Shown: one piece after another, positions 22,047 through 32,991 of the stretch
Layout of the letters: every line of letters starts with the position of its first letter
Position numbering within the stretch: the stretch's first letter is position 1
DNA from: Paracamarosporium sp. OC-R06-R3
Lineage: Eukaryota > Ascomycota > Dothideomycetes > Pleosporales > Didymosphaeriaceae
Direction of reading: 5' to 3'
Assembly: GCA_019828545.1 (NCBI GenBank)
Contig: JACVRA010000054.1
Location: forward strand, 875 to 64,874
Length of the DNA stretch: 64,000 bases
The notes under the pieces: generated by a model
Seen by the model: only the letters and a program-made list of their open reading frames with translations
Database searches by the model: none
What the model was told of the DNA's origin: nothing
Program-made: the position numbers and the translations under genes

Positions 22047-24189
22047 CGCTAAGCGGAAAAGAGTGGGGGTTAAACCTCGCATAGTTTGTTTTGCGTTTCC
22101 TAAAACCCTGGTTTGACAAGCACTAAGAAAAGGTCTATAATACTAGGTTCTACTCATTCATGCTTTTGCATTCCCACTGTAATTATGATCATCACACACG
22201 TATCCTCACAGTACCGCCGATACTGAGATGGTCAAATGATTCTTCTGGTAACAGTAGATATGTACCAAACTTTGGCGTTGTTGCCTGCCCATCCAAATGG
22301 TTAGCGCCTACCCCGACCAGCTGCTTGAATTCTCGGCGAAAACTCAGAGCAGTCTGGTCAGTCTCCGACGCATTTCTTTTGCTGGATGCAGCAAGGAGAG
22401 CTTCAAAAAAGATATTGGTGGCAGACTACGCACCTTGACAGTGGAGCGAGTGGTCGAGTTAGCTCTGAAATCTGGCCCGCGAGATATCCATCTTTCTCAA
22501 AGTGTACCATCATGCGAAACATATGGTCTTGATTGACTAGTGTGAGTTGCAATCTTTGAAAGAACGGCCATGGATAAAACGTAATTGATAATAGCATGGC
22601 TCATATTGGTAGTTGGACACTTGCGCAGGCTCAACAACATGAGAACGGATCCGCTTATCACTCCGGGAGATTTGAGTTGTCTCAACACATTTGGTTCAGA
22701 GATATATATACCCACCTTGGCACCCCTGATGCCTTTCTCCCTTCTTCAGACTGTAACAAGAAGTCGTAACAAGAGCTCCAACCAGTGATGCACATCCATG
22801 CGATTGTTCTGAGGTCTGCGAGGGCAAAGAGGATCGAAGCCTCAAAGGTGCGCATGCCAACCAAAGGCTTAGCAGGGCGACTTTTACAGCTAGGACGTCA
22901 TGAGACTTCATCACTAGCCGTTATGGGGGCTTCAGATCGTAACAAGGCCATTCCATCATTGCAACCTCCCTTTGTCTGACGTGCCCACAATTACCGATGA
23001 TGAGAATGTCTTTGAGACTGTATTCTGAGGTCTTGGGATGAGACGAGCGACGAGCGACGAGAGGGAGTGGGGTCAGTGTTTCTGCGGAGGCGAGCTCGGA
23101 TCGTCCTACCCGGGTGGTGATTGTATCGTGGCCGTTGTACATGTCCCGCGCAGCATAGGTAGGAACGGGGCGATGGCACAAGAACATGTAGTTCGGATAA
23201 TGAGGGTAGTGGCATAGCCAGGTATGATCAGACCGATAGAGATGCAGAAGCTAACGTGTTTCAGTACTGTTGTTACCAGACGGGGGCATTGAACTATTCA
23301 CGAACCTGGTGCAACGCGATCCGATAAGATGAAAGCGCCAATCTGTAATGGACGTCGATGTTCAAGGGAGAACTAGCCACAAGGATTGACAAGGCAAATG
23401 CAAAATACAATGATCGGCATAAAAAGGAGAAAGCCGAAGCCGATCGAAGAAGTGGTGGAGTGAAGAAGCAAAGTGCATGATGGATAGCTTAAAAGTGCAG
23501 AGCTGAGCATGGACCGCGTCAGTTCACTGCCATTTCCCGACGTAAGTAGATAAACATATGCTGATCGCTTTGCACAGGTATAAAACGGAAATTTGCCGTG
23601 AGACAGGTGGACTACTTAACGTGAGGGAAGAGTGTGTCAGTGTCTCAGGAGTGATCGGCAGGTATTGTGGCACGCGCATACCCGCTAAACCACCGATGTG
23701 AAAGCGAGTATCATTGAAGTTAGGTGCAATGGAAAACACATACAAGAAAAAATAAACAGGTGGCAGTTGGGGTCGACGAAGCAGAACACTAATCGCTGCT
23801 CTGCTCTAAAGTTCCTTATCAGCTCCTTCACGTGTTTGTTCTCTCCGGTATCAAAGCATAATGCAAACATCTTGCAGTATGATTATCATGAGTATAGCCA
23901 CGTTAGAGTTGATGCGGACACAGACTGCCCAGTGATATACGGCGATGCAGCTAAACAAACTACCATCCGGAAACGCGCGAAAATAGAGCAAAATTCTTGA
24001 AAAGCTTCTGTGTTGCTTGGGCTGGATTGCTTTACATTTGGGACATATCTTAAGCTGAAGTATATGCGAGCTTGTTCTTATCTCTTTCACGTGTGATCAT
24101 TATAGTTCCAGTGCTTGTAGCAAAGGTTTCATTCGTTATGTCATCAATGCCCATTGACCACCTAATTGACTTGCTTTCCGTACCGGCAA
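22047..24189. other. Gene-poor 2.1-kb stretch
   Basis: Only short open frames without recognisable motifs. A small gacgagc tandem lies near 23041-23062. Some of this may be further transposon debris following the DDE relic. Confidence 0.45.
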
Positions 24190-25353
24190 TTATCCCTGTC
24201 GTAAAGGACGAACAAAAGACCGAATATCCTCCGTCATTAATTTAGGCTCCTCAGCCGCCCCAAAATGGCCACCACTAGGAAACATAGTCCACTGGCGCAG
24301 ATCAGTATGCGCAGCAATCAGAGACCGTGGCTTATGCACCAGATCCTTAGGGAGCACAGCAACAGCAGTAGGTACGCTAATCTCCGGTTTGACATCGTTG
24401 ACCAACTCCATAGGCTTGGGGAAATTAGAGGCTCGACAGAACAGCTCTGTACCAACGAAACTGTTGGTAAACCAATAAAGCGACAGGTATGTGAGTAGCG
24501 TATCCTTGTCAAACTTGGTCTCTATATCACCGTTACAATCGCTCCAGGCACGGCGGCGTAGAAGAATCCAGGCAGCTTGCCCAACGGGGCTATCGTGCAT
24601 CGCCCATGCGAGGGTTTGCGGATCAGCATTGTTGATCACCACGTGCACAAAGTCGCCAGGTCCTCTATTCTGCTGCCCGATCAAATCGCGTTCCTCTTGC
24701 GTGAAATCGGCAGGATCGCCAGCATCGTGCGGAACTCCTGGGAGGATCGGGAACGAGAGATGAACGCCGATGATGGACTCTGCATGCGCGTGCCCAAGCC
24801 GGGCGCTCACAAACGCACCGGCGTCCCCGCCGTGAGTGACAAATCGGTTGTATCCCAGTCCTTTCATTAACTTCACCCATAGATCGGCTGTCTCGACGTA
24901 GCCAACTCCAGTACGGTCTAGCGGTCCCGAGAAACAGAAGCCGGGCAGCGAAGGAACCACAACATCGAAAGCGTCTTCAGCGTTGCCTCCATGCGACTGA
25001 GGATCAGCTAGCGCCATGATAACATCCTTGAAATCCCAGAATGTCCATGGCCATCCATGGTTCAAGATGATCGGAACAGGGTTCGGTCCTTTTCCGCGGA
25101 CGTGGATGAAGTGGATAGGGATTCCATCGATTTTGGTGCGGAACTGGGGAAAGCTGTTGATGCGAGATTCTTGGGCACGCCAATCAAAATTATGTTGCCA
25201 ATACGACACCAACTCGCGCAGGTAGGTGCCGTTGACGCCGTACGACCAATCTTCGTTGTCGAGCTCGGGGGCCCATCGAGTGTTTTCGAGGCGTATACGC
25301 AGGGCATCTACCTCGCTTTGAGGAATGTCTATCTTGAAAGGAGTTATTTCCAT
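24190..25353 (-). CDS. Epoxide hydrolase, microsomal (EHN) type
   Basis: Single exon, 387 aa. Residues ~1-105 form the EHN N-terminal domain (FKIDIPQSEVDALRIRLENT, WSYGVNGTYLREL). The alpha/beta-hydrolase core follows with NHGWPWTFWDF (oxyanion HGxP), nucleophile Asp in THGGDAGAF (usually GGDWG; Trp is Ala) and catalytic His in GGHFGAAEEP. It opens epoxides to vicinal diols by an Asp-ester intermediate. Fungal members act in detoxification or in toxin and metabolite pathways. It is the last accessory-type enzyme before the gene-dense part of the window. Substrate unknown. Confidence 0.9.
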   Translation of the reverse strand: MEITPFKIDIPQSEVDALRIRLENTRWAPELDNEDWSYGVNGTYLRELVSYWQHNFDWRAQESRINSFPQFRTKIDGIPIHFIHVRGKGPNPVPIILNHGWPWTFWDFKDVIMALADPQSHGGNAEDAFDVVVPSLPGFCFSGPLDRTGVGYVETADLWVKLMKGLGYNRFVTHGGDAGAFVSARLGHAHAESIIGVHLSFPILPGVPHDAGDPADFTQEERDLIGQQNRGPGDFVHVVINNADPQTLAWAMHDSPVGQAAWILLRRRAWSDCNGDIETKFDKDTLLTYLSLYWFTNSFVGTELFCRASNFPKPMELVNDVKPEISVPTAVAVLPKDLVHKPRSLIAAHTDLRQWTMFPSGGHFGAAEEPKLMTEDIRSFVRPLRQG

Positions 25354-26130
25354 TTTGGTAGTAACGAGATTTGCAAAGTTAGATGTAGCAAATCAATGGG
25401 AATGTCTGGGTAGAATGACGAGTATCGGACTGGTTTCTGAAGAATTCATATGCAGCTGGTGAAACAGGACTGCGATAATGGATATCAATCCGCACGAGAT
25501 AATAATGTCAAAGATAAATATCTTATCGAGTTGTTCTGGAGATTCTAGGTGTTTCCAAAGCGTTCATAACATTATGTTGAGTTCATAACGTTGTGATGAA
25601 TCTATCCAATCAGCGCCGTCTTATTGTCCCATTATTTGGAATTGGAACATCTTGTTCCAACGATCAAAGTGACGAGGCACCAAAAAGGTGAGTATATAAA
25701 AAGATGATCTGCTTGCATTGTTGTTGCATACGGAGTAACAACCCAAGACAGGATGTTTGGATGCAAGGATTCACCACGGACCCGCGCGACACGAAAAAAA
25801 CGGCCGTGCACCAGGCAAACCACAACTCGGCGTCCTTCGCTATCTGTCCACATCTCTCCAGTGGAGCCCTCCCGTCATAGTGAACCACTATTCCGACGAG
25901 TTCTAAAATACAACTTTACCCTGAAGCTAGTTAGCATTAATTGCTTTTTATCTTGCTCCGCATATTAGAGCCACAAATTCGTCTCGCCGTTCGCGACACC
26001 GATATAGCTCAGATTCCTAGCTCGCATTGATTGATCGCCACGCGCGTTTTACCCGCTCCATAACGTTATACAGCAGCGCGCTACACCTGCATACCGATAT
26101 TCCCAACAGACCACCCGCACAAGCCGTCCC
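25354..26130. other. Intergenic 0.8 kb
   Basis: No gene supported. It marks the change from the gene-poor left half to the denser right half. Confidence 0.5.
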
Positions 26131-26785
26131 ATGGAGGAGAGCCACAGAACCCAGCCTTCGCGATGGAAATGGCCCCTGTACACCGCATGTGTGATCCTAA
26201 GCTTCTGCATCTTCATCCTCGTCCCGACCTCCTTGTTCATCTGGGATTATCTCTACCCAGACGATACATCTATCGCGACGTGAGTTTGATTTCTGAGCCT
26301 TTGTGTTGCAGCTACTGATGTTGTTCGCAGCGCTAGGTTCCTTCCAATCACGCTGGGTGCGCTATTCACCACGTGGTGTTTTGCCTTCACGCTTTTCAGC
26401 TTTATGAATGTTGAGCTGTCGAGTGGGCAACTTCTCCTGTAAGAAACTCTTTTCACTTGTTTATTCTTTCTTTCTTCCCTGGTTGCATGTATGCTTACTA
26501 GCGAAAAGACGATTCTTTTACTATATGACGTGTTGCTCCATAGTGTTTTGTCTATGGAGAGTGTTATCACGAGATGATCACAATCTCTTGCTATGGATAC
26601 CGCTCAGTCTCACGCTGGGAGTGATGGTCGATAAAATCATGTCACGCTTGTTGCCGATTGAAACGGCGGGGCCTCCGGTTCACGACGATCATGGGAAGTC
26701 AGCGGAAGCTGCGAGCGAGAATATGATGTCGAAGATAAGCTATCCGTCTTCTTGGATCTGTGTGTGGTTGAAGGGCTTGTACTAA
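26131..26785 (+). CDS. Small four-helix membrane protein
   Basis: Three exons (26131-26279, 26331-26438, 26509-26785) give 177 aa. Intron 1 has GTGAGT/CGCAG and intron 2 GTAAGA/AAAAG. A different acceptor for intron 2 (CTAG at 26498-26500) would change the last exon frame and end early; I prefer the version that keeps a long hydrophobic frame. Four membrane segments are visible: WPLYTACVILSFCIFILVP, LPITLGALFTTWCFAFTLF, YYMTCCSIVFCLW and LLLWIPLSLTLGVMV. The family is not recognised. Intron 2 and the C-terminal exon are the uncertain part. Confidence 0.55.
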
Positions 26786-27976
26786 TGGGTGTATGAGCGG
26801 CGAGACTGGGGACAATGGTGACGATGGCAAGTATATGATCATCTTGAATTAGACCTTGGGTTCTCTCTTTCAACGCCGTCCTTTTAACTATACTGAAGAT
26901 ACTCAATTCTCTTGGAAAGCTTATGTAAATACAGCCCAGCTAATCACGCCTTGACGTTCTGAGTTAGACTACAATGCAATACAAGACCAGAGACAGGACC
27001 AGCCGTATGTTCTGCGCTTTATTGAAACCCCTTTTTCAGAACCTTGGCGAAACTCTTGTAAGTTCGAGATAAGATCCTATAGTGGACATCAAATACGCAC
27101 CTTGCGAAGTGAAAGGGAGAATAGAAGGTCATGCTCCCGAGATGAAGAATCTCCGTGCATTTGCTCTAGTACAGTCCGACCTGCGTGCGGTCGGGACTAG
27201 TGTACACGTCCGCAGTACCGGGCAAACATCTCCACTCTTGCCCCTGCGGCTCGGCGCTGACCTCCCTTTGCCACGGGCCGAAAAGACATGGGACATATTA
27301 AACCAGTCTCCAACTGCAAACGCTGGATCTGACGAACCAATCCTACGCACCACCATTATTCTGCAGAGCTCAAACTTGCACGGAGCCTTTCCCATTGACT
27401 TATAGCGTTAAGTCTACGAAACACATGTTTGCAATCATTTCCCATCTTTCATTTTCACTTTTCTCCACGTGCATCACCCCGCATCGACCCCATCGCGCGT
27501 TCCCTCCGCTTTACCCCGCAAACATTGAACACTGCCCTGCTTCAACACTGTGCAAATTACCAAATAACTACTCCATGCATAGCGAATACCCCGCGGGTGG
27601 CGTCACGCGCATCGGCCGCTGCGCAAATATGGGGTAAAACCGGGGGATCGACGCAGGGGTCTGTATGTTTTAGATGAAGTTTCCGGGTCTGCCCTGACTT
27701 GACCTGCATGCGCGACGAGCGCACCGAGGTAGGTCTTCACATGCGACGGCTTCGAGGTAGGTTCAATGGTGGACAATTGGTGCTGGCGGTGGAGGCGAAC
27801 GGGGTCACGGTTGAACTGTGACGAGGTGGTCGGAGGTGAGGACGGATGGGGAAGCTGCGATACTGTGAAATGGGAGACGGATAGGTATAAAGAGAGCGAG
27901 GAGTCGTGCATCTGGAGCGGTACCTCACTGTCCAGTCTTGGGCTCGTTCCATTGCCTAGTATAACTCTTTGTCAAT
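26786..27976. other. Intergenic 1.2 kb
   Basis: Open frames here (such as 27082-27405) lack gene signals. The last part is the promoter of the CFEM gene. Confidence 0.45.
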
Positions 27977-28375
27977 ATGCACTTCTCGTTCTCAGCCGTC
28001 GCTCTCCTCGTCTCTGGTGTTGTGGCAGTCGATATTTCTGGGGCACCTGCTTGTGCTGTCAGTTGATTCAGTTCCTTTGTCTCTCACACATACCTAGTGA
28101 TGAGCAGCTTCGTACTTCATGCTAAGACTTGGCGCAACAGCAAACCTGCCTCACAGATAACCAAGGTCTCTCCAACTGCGACCCGAACGCTACTGAATAC
28201 ACTTGCTTCTGCGCCGATACGAACTTCTACAATGCAGTTCAGTCTTGTGTCCTGGCCAGCTGCAGCTTGACGGATGCTGTTGGTGCGTATTGAACATCGT
28301 CATGGACCGAAACTCAGCGATGTTGACTGTGACGCAGCTACATTGACCTGGTACAACTCGGTGTGCCCGGCTTAG
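27977..28375 (+). CDS. Small secreted CFEM protein
   Basis: Three exons (27977-28057, 28141-28282, 28338-28375), with introns GTCAGT/CAACAG and GTGCGT/ACGCAG, give 86 aa. A signal peptide (MHFSFSAVALLVSGVVAV) precedes the CFEM signature PACAQTC (PxCxxxC). Eight cysteines are present: two in PACAQTC, then NC, TCFC, QSC, ASC and SVC. CFEM proteins bind heme or act at the cell surface and as effectors; this one is a bare domain with no Ser/Thr-rich tail or GPI site, so it is probably freely secreted. The first acceptor is the only one that keeps the cysteine spacing. Confidence 0.82.
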
Positions 28376-28689
28376 GCATTGATATGACGCATGTGGGCAG
28401 CACTTGGGAGAGCGGAGGAGTCGGCACAACGAAGTGGAAGATGGAAAGGAAGGTCGGAGTCAACCGACCTGATTAGCTATCCCTATTGCCGTAGTCGCTG
28501 TGAATGTCAAGAAAATAACAACCCGCCCCCACCGCCATGGCTACCGTAGTGAGAAAAGTGGAGTTTCGTCAAGTCGTGATCCGCGCTCGGGTCGTCGGGG
28601 GTCGGCGTCTCTCGGCCGGATGGTCGCCGCCCGGCTCATCGCGCAAAAATGTAGTCGATATATAAATGCAGGGCCGCCCCGTGCCCGAT
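28376..28689. other. Convergent intergenic
   Basis: About 310 bp between the 3' ends of the CFEM gene (+) and the bZIP gene (-). Nothing notable. Confidence 0.5.
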
Positions 28690-29688
28690 TCAATCCTTCT
28701 CTTTCAGGTCGTCCGTAGTCTTCCTCAAGAGGTCCCTGTCCTCCGGGCTCATGTTGTCGATCTTCTCGACGAGTAGTTTCTTCAGGAAAGTATTTTCTCG
28801 CTTCAAACCTTCAACCTCTCCTTCTAGTCTCTTGTTTTTCTCCTGCATCTCACGAGTCTGCTCCATCATCTGCTGTTCACGTTGCTTCTTCTTCTGGCGG
28901 AACCGTGCGGAGGCGGCCTGGTTACGCTTGCGCTTGTCCTCCTCGACATCGGCCATGATGGGATCCTCGCTCGGCGCCGACGAAGCCGTGCTGTCCGGGT
29001 AGGGCGTGGGGAAGGCAGTGCCGTTGTACTGTGGCTGCAGAGGGGAAATGGGCGCTAACTCGTCGACCCGTGGCGCGCCATGGTCATGATATTGGGGGAA
29101 CGCGTGACCGTTCATGGGGCGGTCAAGTGGAGGGTATAGCGGGCCTTTTGCTCGGCATCAGCGTGGAGCTTTGCATCAAGTGCAAGTAGGTAAGATCGTG
29201 GGGTAAGGGGAGCTCCATCGTGGGGGATGTGTTGAGTTGTGGCATGTTGGGAGGAAAGGTCACGTGCGATTGCGAATCCACTAGCGAGATGACGCGATGG
29301 CAGAGGGCGAACGCCGGGTTGCACGAGGAAGGAGCGACGGACGGCGGTGCAGGCGGTGCAGGCGCTGCAAGGCTCGCGATTCGAACGCATCGAGTCGGCA
29401 TTGGACGGAAAAACGAGATGGGATGAAATAAGACGTCGACGTACCTGCGAGGGCCTCGCTGACGGGCTCTGTGTGCGCCGGGTAGGTGAAGGCGACGCTG
29501 GTGAGCACGTCGTCGCTGGGGGACAGCCTCGAGGCGGCGCCCAGGGCGGTATGAGGATAGTAATCCTGGCCGTGATACCATTCTCGATCCATCATGTCGG
29601 GGCCGTCAAGTCCAAACAAACTCGGACTCGCAGATTTGGCGGTGAAGGTCGGCACTCCAGGTGTTTGCAGAGAGAAGAAGCGCGGCAT
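28690..29688 (-). CDS. bZIP transcription factor, Cys-3/MetR-like, with apparent frameshift
   Basis: Exon 1 is 29688-29445; a 164-nt intron (GTACGT to CGCTAG) leads to exon 2 at 29280, reading DSQSHVTFPPNMPQLNTSP. This frame stops just before the bZIP frame. Removing one A from the A4 run (T4 on the plus strand, 29146-29149) joins both into a 277-aa protein. The basic region KRKRNQAASARFRQKKKQRE (N-x7-R with AASARFR) and the following leucine heptads match Cys-3/MetR, regulators of sulphur assimilation, more than other bZIPs. The break may be a sequencing indel. An alternative without it splices from 29445 directly to an acceptor near 29137. Confidence 0.75.
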
Positions 29689-31863
29689 ACCCTTCCATCA
29701 GTGTTGTCGCGGGCATGCGGCACGCGTCGGGTGGATATGTGATTGCGATGGTGCTAGGGGAGGGTGTCGTGGTGGAGCAGCGGTGGAGTAGGTTCGCAGC
29801 GTCGAGCGTTTGGTTGGCGATGGAGCGGTGCGAGCTGTCGACACTGCATGAGGGGTCGCTCTGCCTATAAAACGCCAGACAATGACAATTCACCACCGAA
29901 TTTTGCACGCCAGACAAAGCTGCCCGTGTTCCCCACACCTGCCGCAGCGGGCCTGCTCGTTCCTGTTCGTCCCGTCAGCGCCCCGGGAAGTGGACCATGT
30001 TGCCATGCACGCTGTGCTATTGCGACGCCAGCCAAAGCCAAAGCCCTCGCCGCGCCGCCCTGCTGCCTCTGCTGCCTCAGTCTGCCTCTATATGTGCGCG
30101 CTACCAGCGCTCTCCACGGCGCAGCAGGTCATTTTTCTCTGCCTCCCTCCACCAGCCGACGCGAGGTGCCATGCTGCAAGCCCCCACGCCCCCAGCGCCG
30201 TACGTAAATGCCTGGGGTGCATCCCGTGGCATGCTTGCCTACTCGTGCGCATCAGCTGCCCCGGTGCGCCATCCACGTACCCAGCGCCAATCTCCAGCCT
30301 GATCGCACGACGCGCTTCCCTCTTGAGCCCCAGCGCCATCAAGACGGCCTCTGCACAGCGTCGTCATGCTCATGGACGACAGCAGCTCGACCCCTCCGGT
30401 GCGTCCCCCTGCGCGTCTCCTGTAGGTACGCAGCACGAAATAGAAGCATGCTGCATGTGATCCGTGTCCGGCGCGCCGTCAGGTGACCTCGGCATCCCTG
30501 CGTGCATACACATACAGGCGTGCTAACGCCCACAGGACGACCGGGGCCGGCCATTGCTCACCATCCGTGAATAAGACGCAATATTCTGTTACATCCAAGG
30601 TGGATGCCTCGGTGAAAACTCTGTGCCGTCGACGTCAATAGTCACTGCCACCTTGTACGTTCTGAGGCAGGCACGCAGGGACCCACCCAAGCACGCCATT
30701 TCCCAACTTGCACTCACCATACGGCCTCCTTTTGAGCCCCATCGCCAACATAGCCCCGACTACAAGAAAACACTCGGCTGCAGCACGCACTAGCGACCGT
30801 CATCTCACAGCTCCCACCGCCCCAGCTGCTCCGGCGGCCAGCTCGCCTGCGGCATTCACTCACTGTCGGTGCCCTCCGCTCGCTTCGTTGCCACCACCCC
30901 ACGAGCCCAGGCCCGACCCTTCCAGCATCACGTAAATCCCCTGGCGGTAACTGCGGAAATCCATCCGAGGCCTCAAGTCCGACCATCAAGGCACAGCCAG
31001 TGAGCCCGGCCGCAGTGCAGGTCCAGCCCATGGCCTTGTACAACGAGACTGTCTCATGAGAGTGAGCCGTAATGTCACCCTACCTCTTCCCACATAGCCA
31101 AGCTGGAAGCTGCGCCCGATCCGCAAGCGCCAGCCAGGTTGAGGCATTGCATAGCTCTGCATGCGCTCGCCACTCACACTTTTCAGGAACCACTGACACA
31201 TCCTTGCAGGAGCAGGAACCCGATCGACAGACCATCGACTAGACTGGCAGCTTGGTAGCTCACCAACTTGGCGAGCTCTAGACATTACGAAAATCTTCAG
31301 TCGTTGCTACAGTCAAAGACCTTGTCCTGCTCCCGTCATACTCCTTCCTATTCCGTGCAGACTGACTCTGCCATCTCCAACGAATTTGGTGCCCCTGAGC
31401 TACCTCCTGATGTTCTCTCAAACCGCTATAACACACTCGTCGCCATATCACACAATCTGTTTGCTCGCAGCGCTTTGTGTGCCTTCTACATCACGTTCAA
31501 AACCATAGACCTTTGATGTCGGATTCAAATCACATCGTTACCCGAGAGGCTGGGACGGCACCAGAACACCTGCAGCTCTTTTCTCTATACTCTGTCAACA
31601 TACGCTGTTAGCCACTGTAGTCGCCCTTTGTAGATTGAGCATGCTGCTTCTCGCGTTGTGATCGCACATTCCAACTTGGACGATTGTTATCGAAACGAAA
31701 GTGGCAGTTTTTCACAATGTAAAGACATAGTGAGATGGTGAAACATTGCTCGCGGACAATGTACTCATGAATGCTTATAAGAAGCGACATATTCTTCGGA
31801 GCGATTGCAGTTCAGAACAAACAAACGACAGCTTAGCCTCGACTGATCGCATCCAACGCTAAC
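29689..31863. other. Intergenic 2.2 kb
   Basis: GC- and pyrimidine-rich. Long open frames on both strands (for example 29882-30460) are low-complexity and lack homology-like motifs. It probably contains the long regulatory/5' region of the bZIP gene and upstream DNA of the J-domain gene. Confidence 0.45.
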
Positions 31864-32991
31864 ATGCAGACAGATACCCATTACTCTACACTTGGAGTCG
31901 CCCAATCCGCCGAAAACTTTCTTATCCGTGCCGCATACAAAGCACTTGTACTAAAGTACCATCCAGACAAAACGGTCCATCTCTCCCCAGAGGATCGCGC
32001 CACACACTCTGCCCTCTTCCGAGACATTCAGGAGGCTTACGATGTCCTCGGTAATCCTTCGCTCAAGGCTGCTTACGACCGCGAACTTGAGCGCCATGGC
32101 GACCTCGTGGATACGCAGCACTCCACCTTCCATCGTCCTTCAACCTCCACGGCCATTCCGCGCCAGCGCAACACTGTTCGTCTCACCTCCCTAGAAGAAA
32201 AACGCGCCTTGAAAGCTAATGCTCGGGAAGATCTCGCAAGCGTTCGCGAGCAACGTGCCAAGCGGGACAAGGAAGACTCTAAAATGGACATTGCCGGGTT
32301 AAAGTTCATGCTTCAAATATGGACCGAGCTGGCTGCTGAACACGATCGCGACGCCCTTGGTAACGGAAACTTGCGCGCCTACTGCACTGCCCAAATCGAA
32401 GTCTACCAGGCAAAGATCGCAAAGCGTGAGGAAGAGCATCATGACTGGCTTGAAGATATGTCGCGCCCTAAGACACCCAGCACATCCGGCTTCAGGTCCA
32501 CTCGTTCAACTTCTTTCTATTATTCTACTAGGAACCCATCTAGGCTAAGTACCACCTTTTCCTCGTCGAAGCCAGTGCCTCGCGCCGGTCCTAGTGAAGT
32601 AAGGGCGGCTGGTCGTGCCGAAAGAAAGACCCGCAATGAAGCCGCTAAGCAGGCCGAGGCCGATGCTAAAATCGCCGCTGTGCGCGCAGAAAAGGAGCAA
32701 CACAAGGCTAGGGTCGAAGAGCTTGCTCGCAAAGAGGCTGCTCGTCATGCTCGTGCACGTGCCAAAGCCGGTTCTCCTGTTAAGCGTCGACAGGGCCTTA
32801 ACGGTAAAACACGGTCGAACAAGTCTTCTGCAGAGAATGCTGCCAAAGGTAGCGGTGCTGCTAAAACTAGCTTTAAGAAACCGTGCTCGATATGTGGTGC
32901 TGAGCACGCTTCGTTTATGGAATTTCGTAAGTGCCACAAAATGTATCTTCAGGAGGAGGACGATGAGTCGTATTTTTACACTGTTTGGTAG
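31864..32991 (+). CDS. J-domain (DnaJ/Hsp40 class C) protein
   Basis: Single exon, 375 aa. The J domain is at residues ~6-75: HYSTLGV, AAYKALVLKYHPDKTV with the essential HPD, and FRDIQEAYDVLGNPSLKAAYDRELE. It should stimulate an Hsp70. No G/F or cysteine-rich DnaJ middle is present, so it is class C. A basic, Ala/Lys/Glu-rich coiled coil follows (residues ~240-310). A short C-terminal zinc-finger-like element is CSICGAEHASFMEFRKCHK. The client and location are unknown. Confidence 0.88.
   Translation: MQTDTHYSTLGVAQSAENFLIRAAYKALVLKYHPDKTVHLSPEDRATHSALFRDIQEAYDVLGNPSLKAAYDRELERHGDLVDTQHSTFHRPSTSTAIPRQRNTVRLTSLEEKRALKANAREDLASVREQRAKRDKEDSKMDIAGLKFMLQIWTELAAEHDRDALGNGNLRAYCTAQIEVYQAKIAKREEEHHDWLEDMSRPKTPSTSGFRSTRSTSFYYSTRNPSRLSTTFSSSKPVPRAGPSEVRAAGRAERKTRNEAAKQAEADAKIAAVRAEKEQHKARVEELARKEAARHARARAKAGSPVKRRQGLNGKTRSNKSSAENAAKGSGAAKTSFKKPCSICGAEHASFMEFRKCHKMYLQEEDDESYFYTVW

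Noticed and set aside
26498..26575. Alternative acceptor (CTAG) for the last intron of the small membrane protein
   Set aside because: It shifts the frame and ends after about 25 codons, losing two membrane segments; kept only as a noted possibility.
29882..30460. Long plus-strand open frame of 192 codons
   Set aside because: GC-rich low-complexity DNA is open on both strands here; no motif, no convincing composition, and it lies in the upstream region of the bZIP gene.
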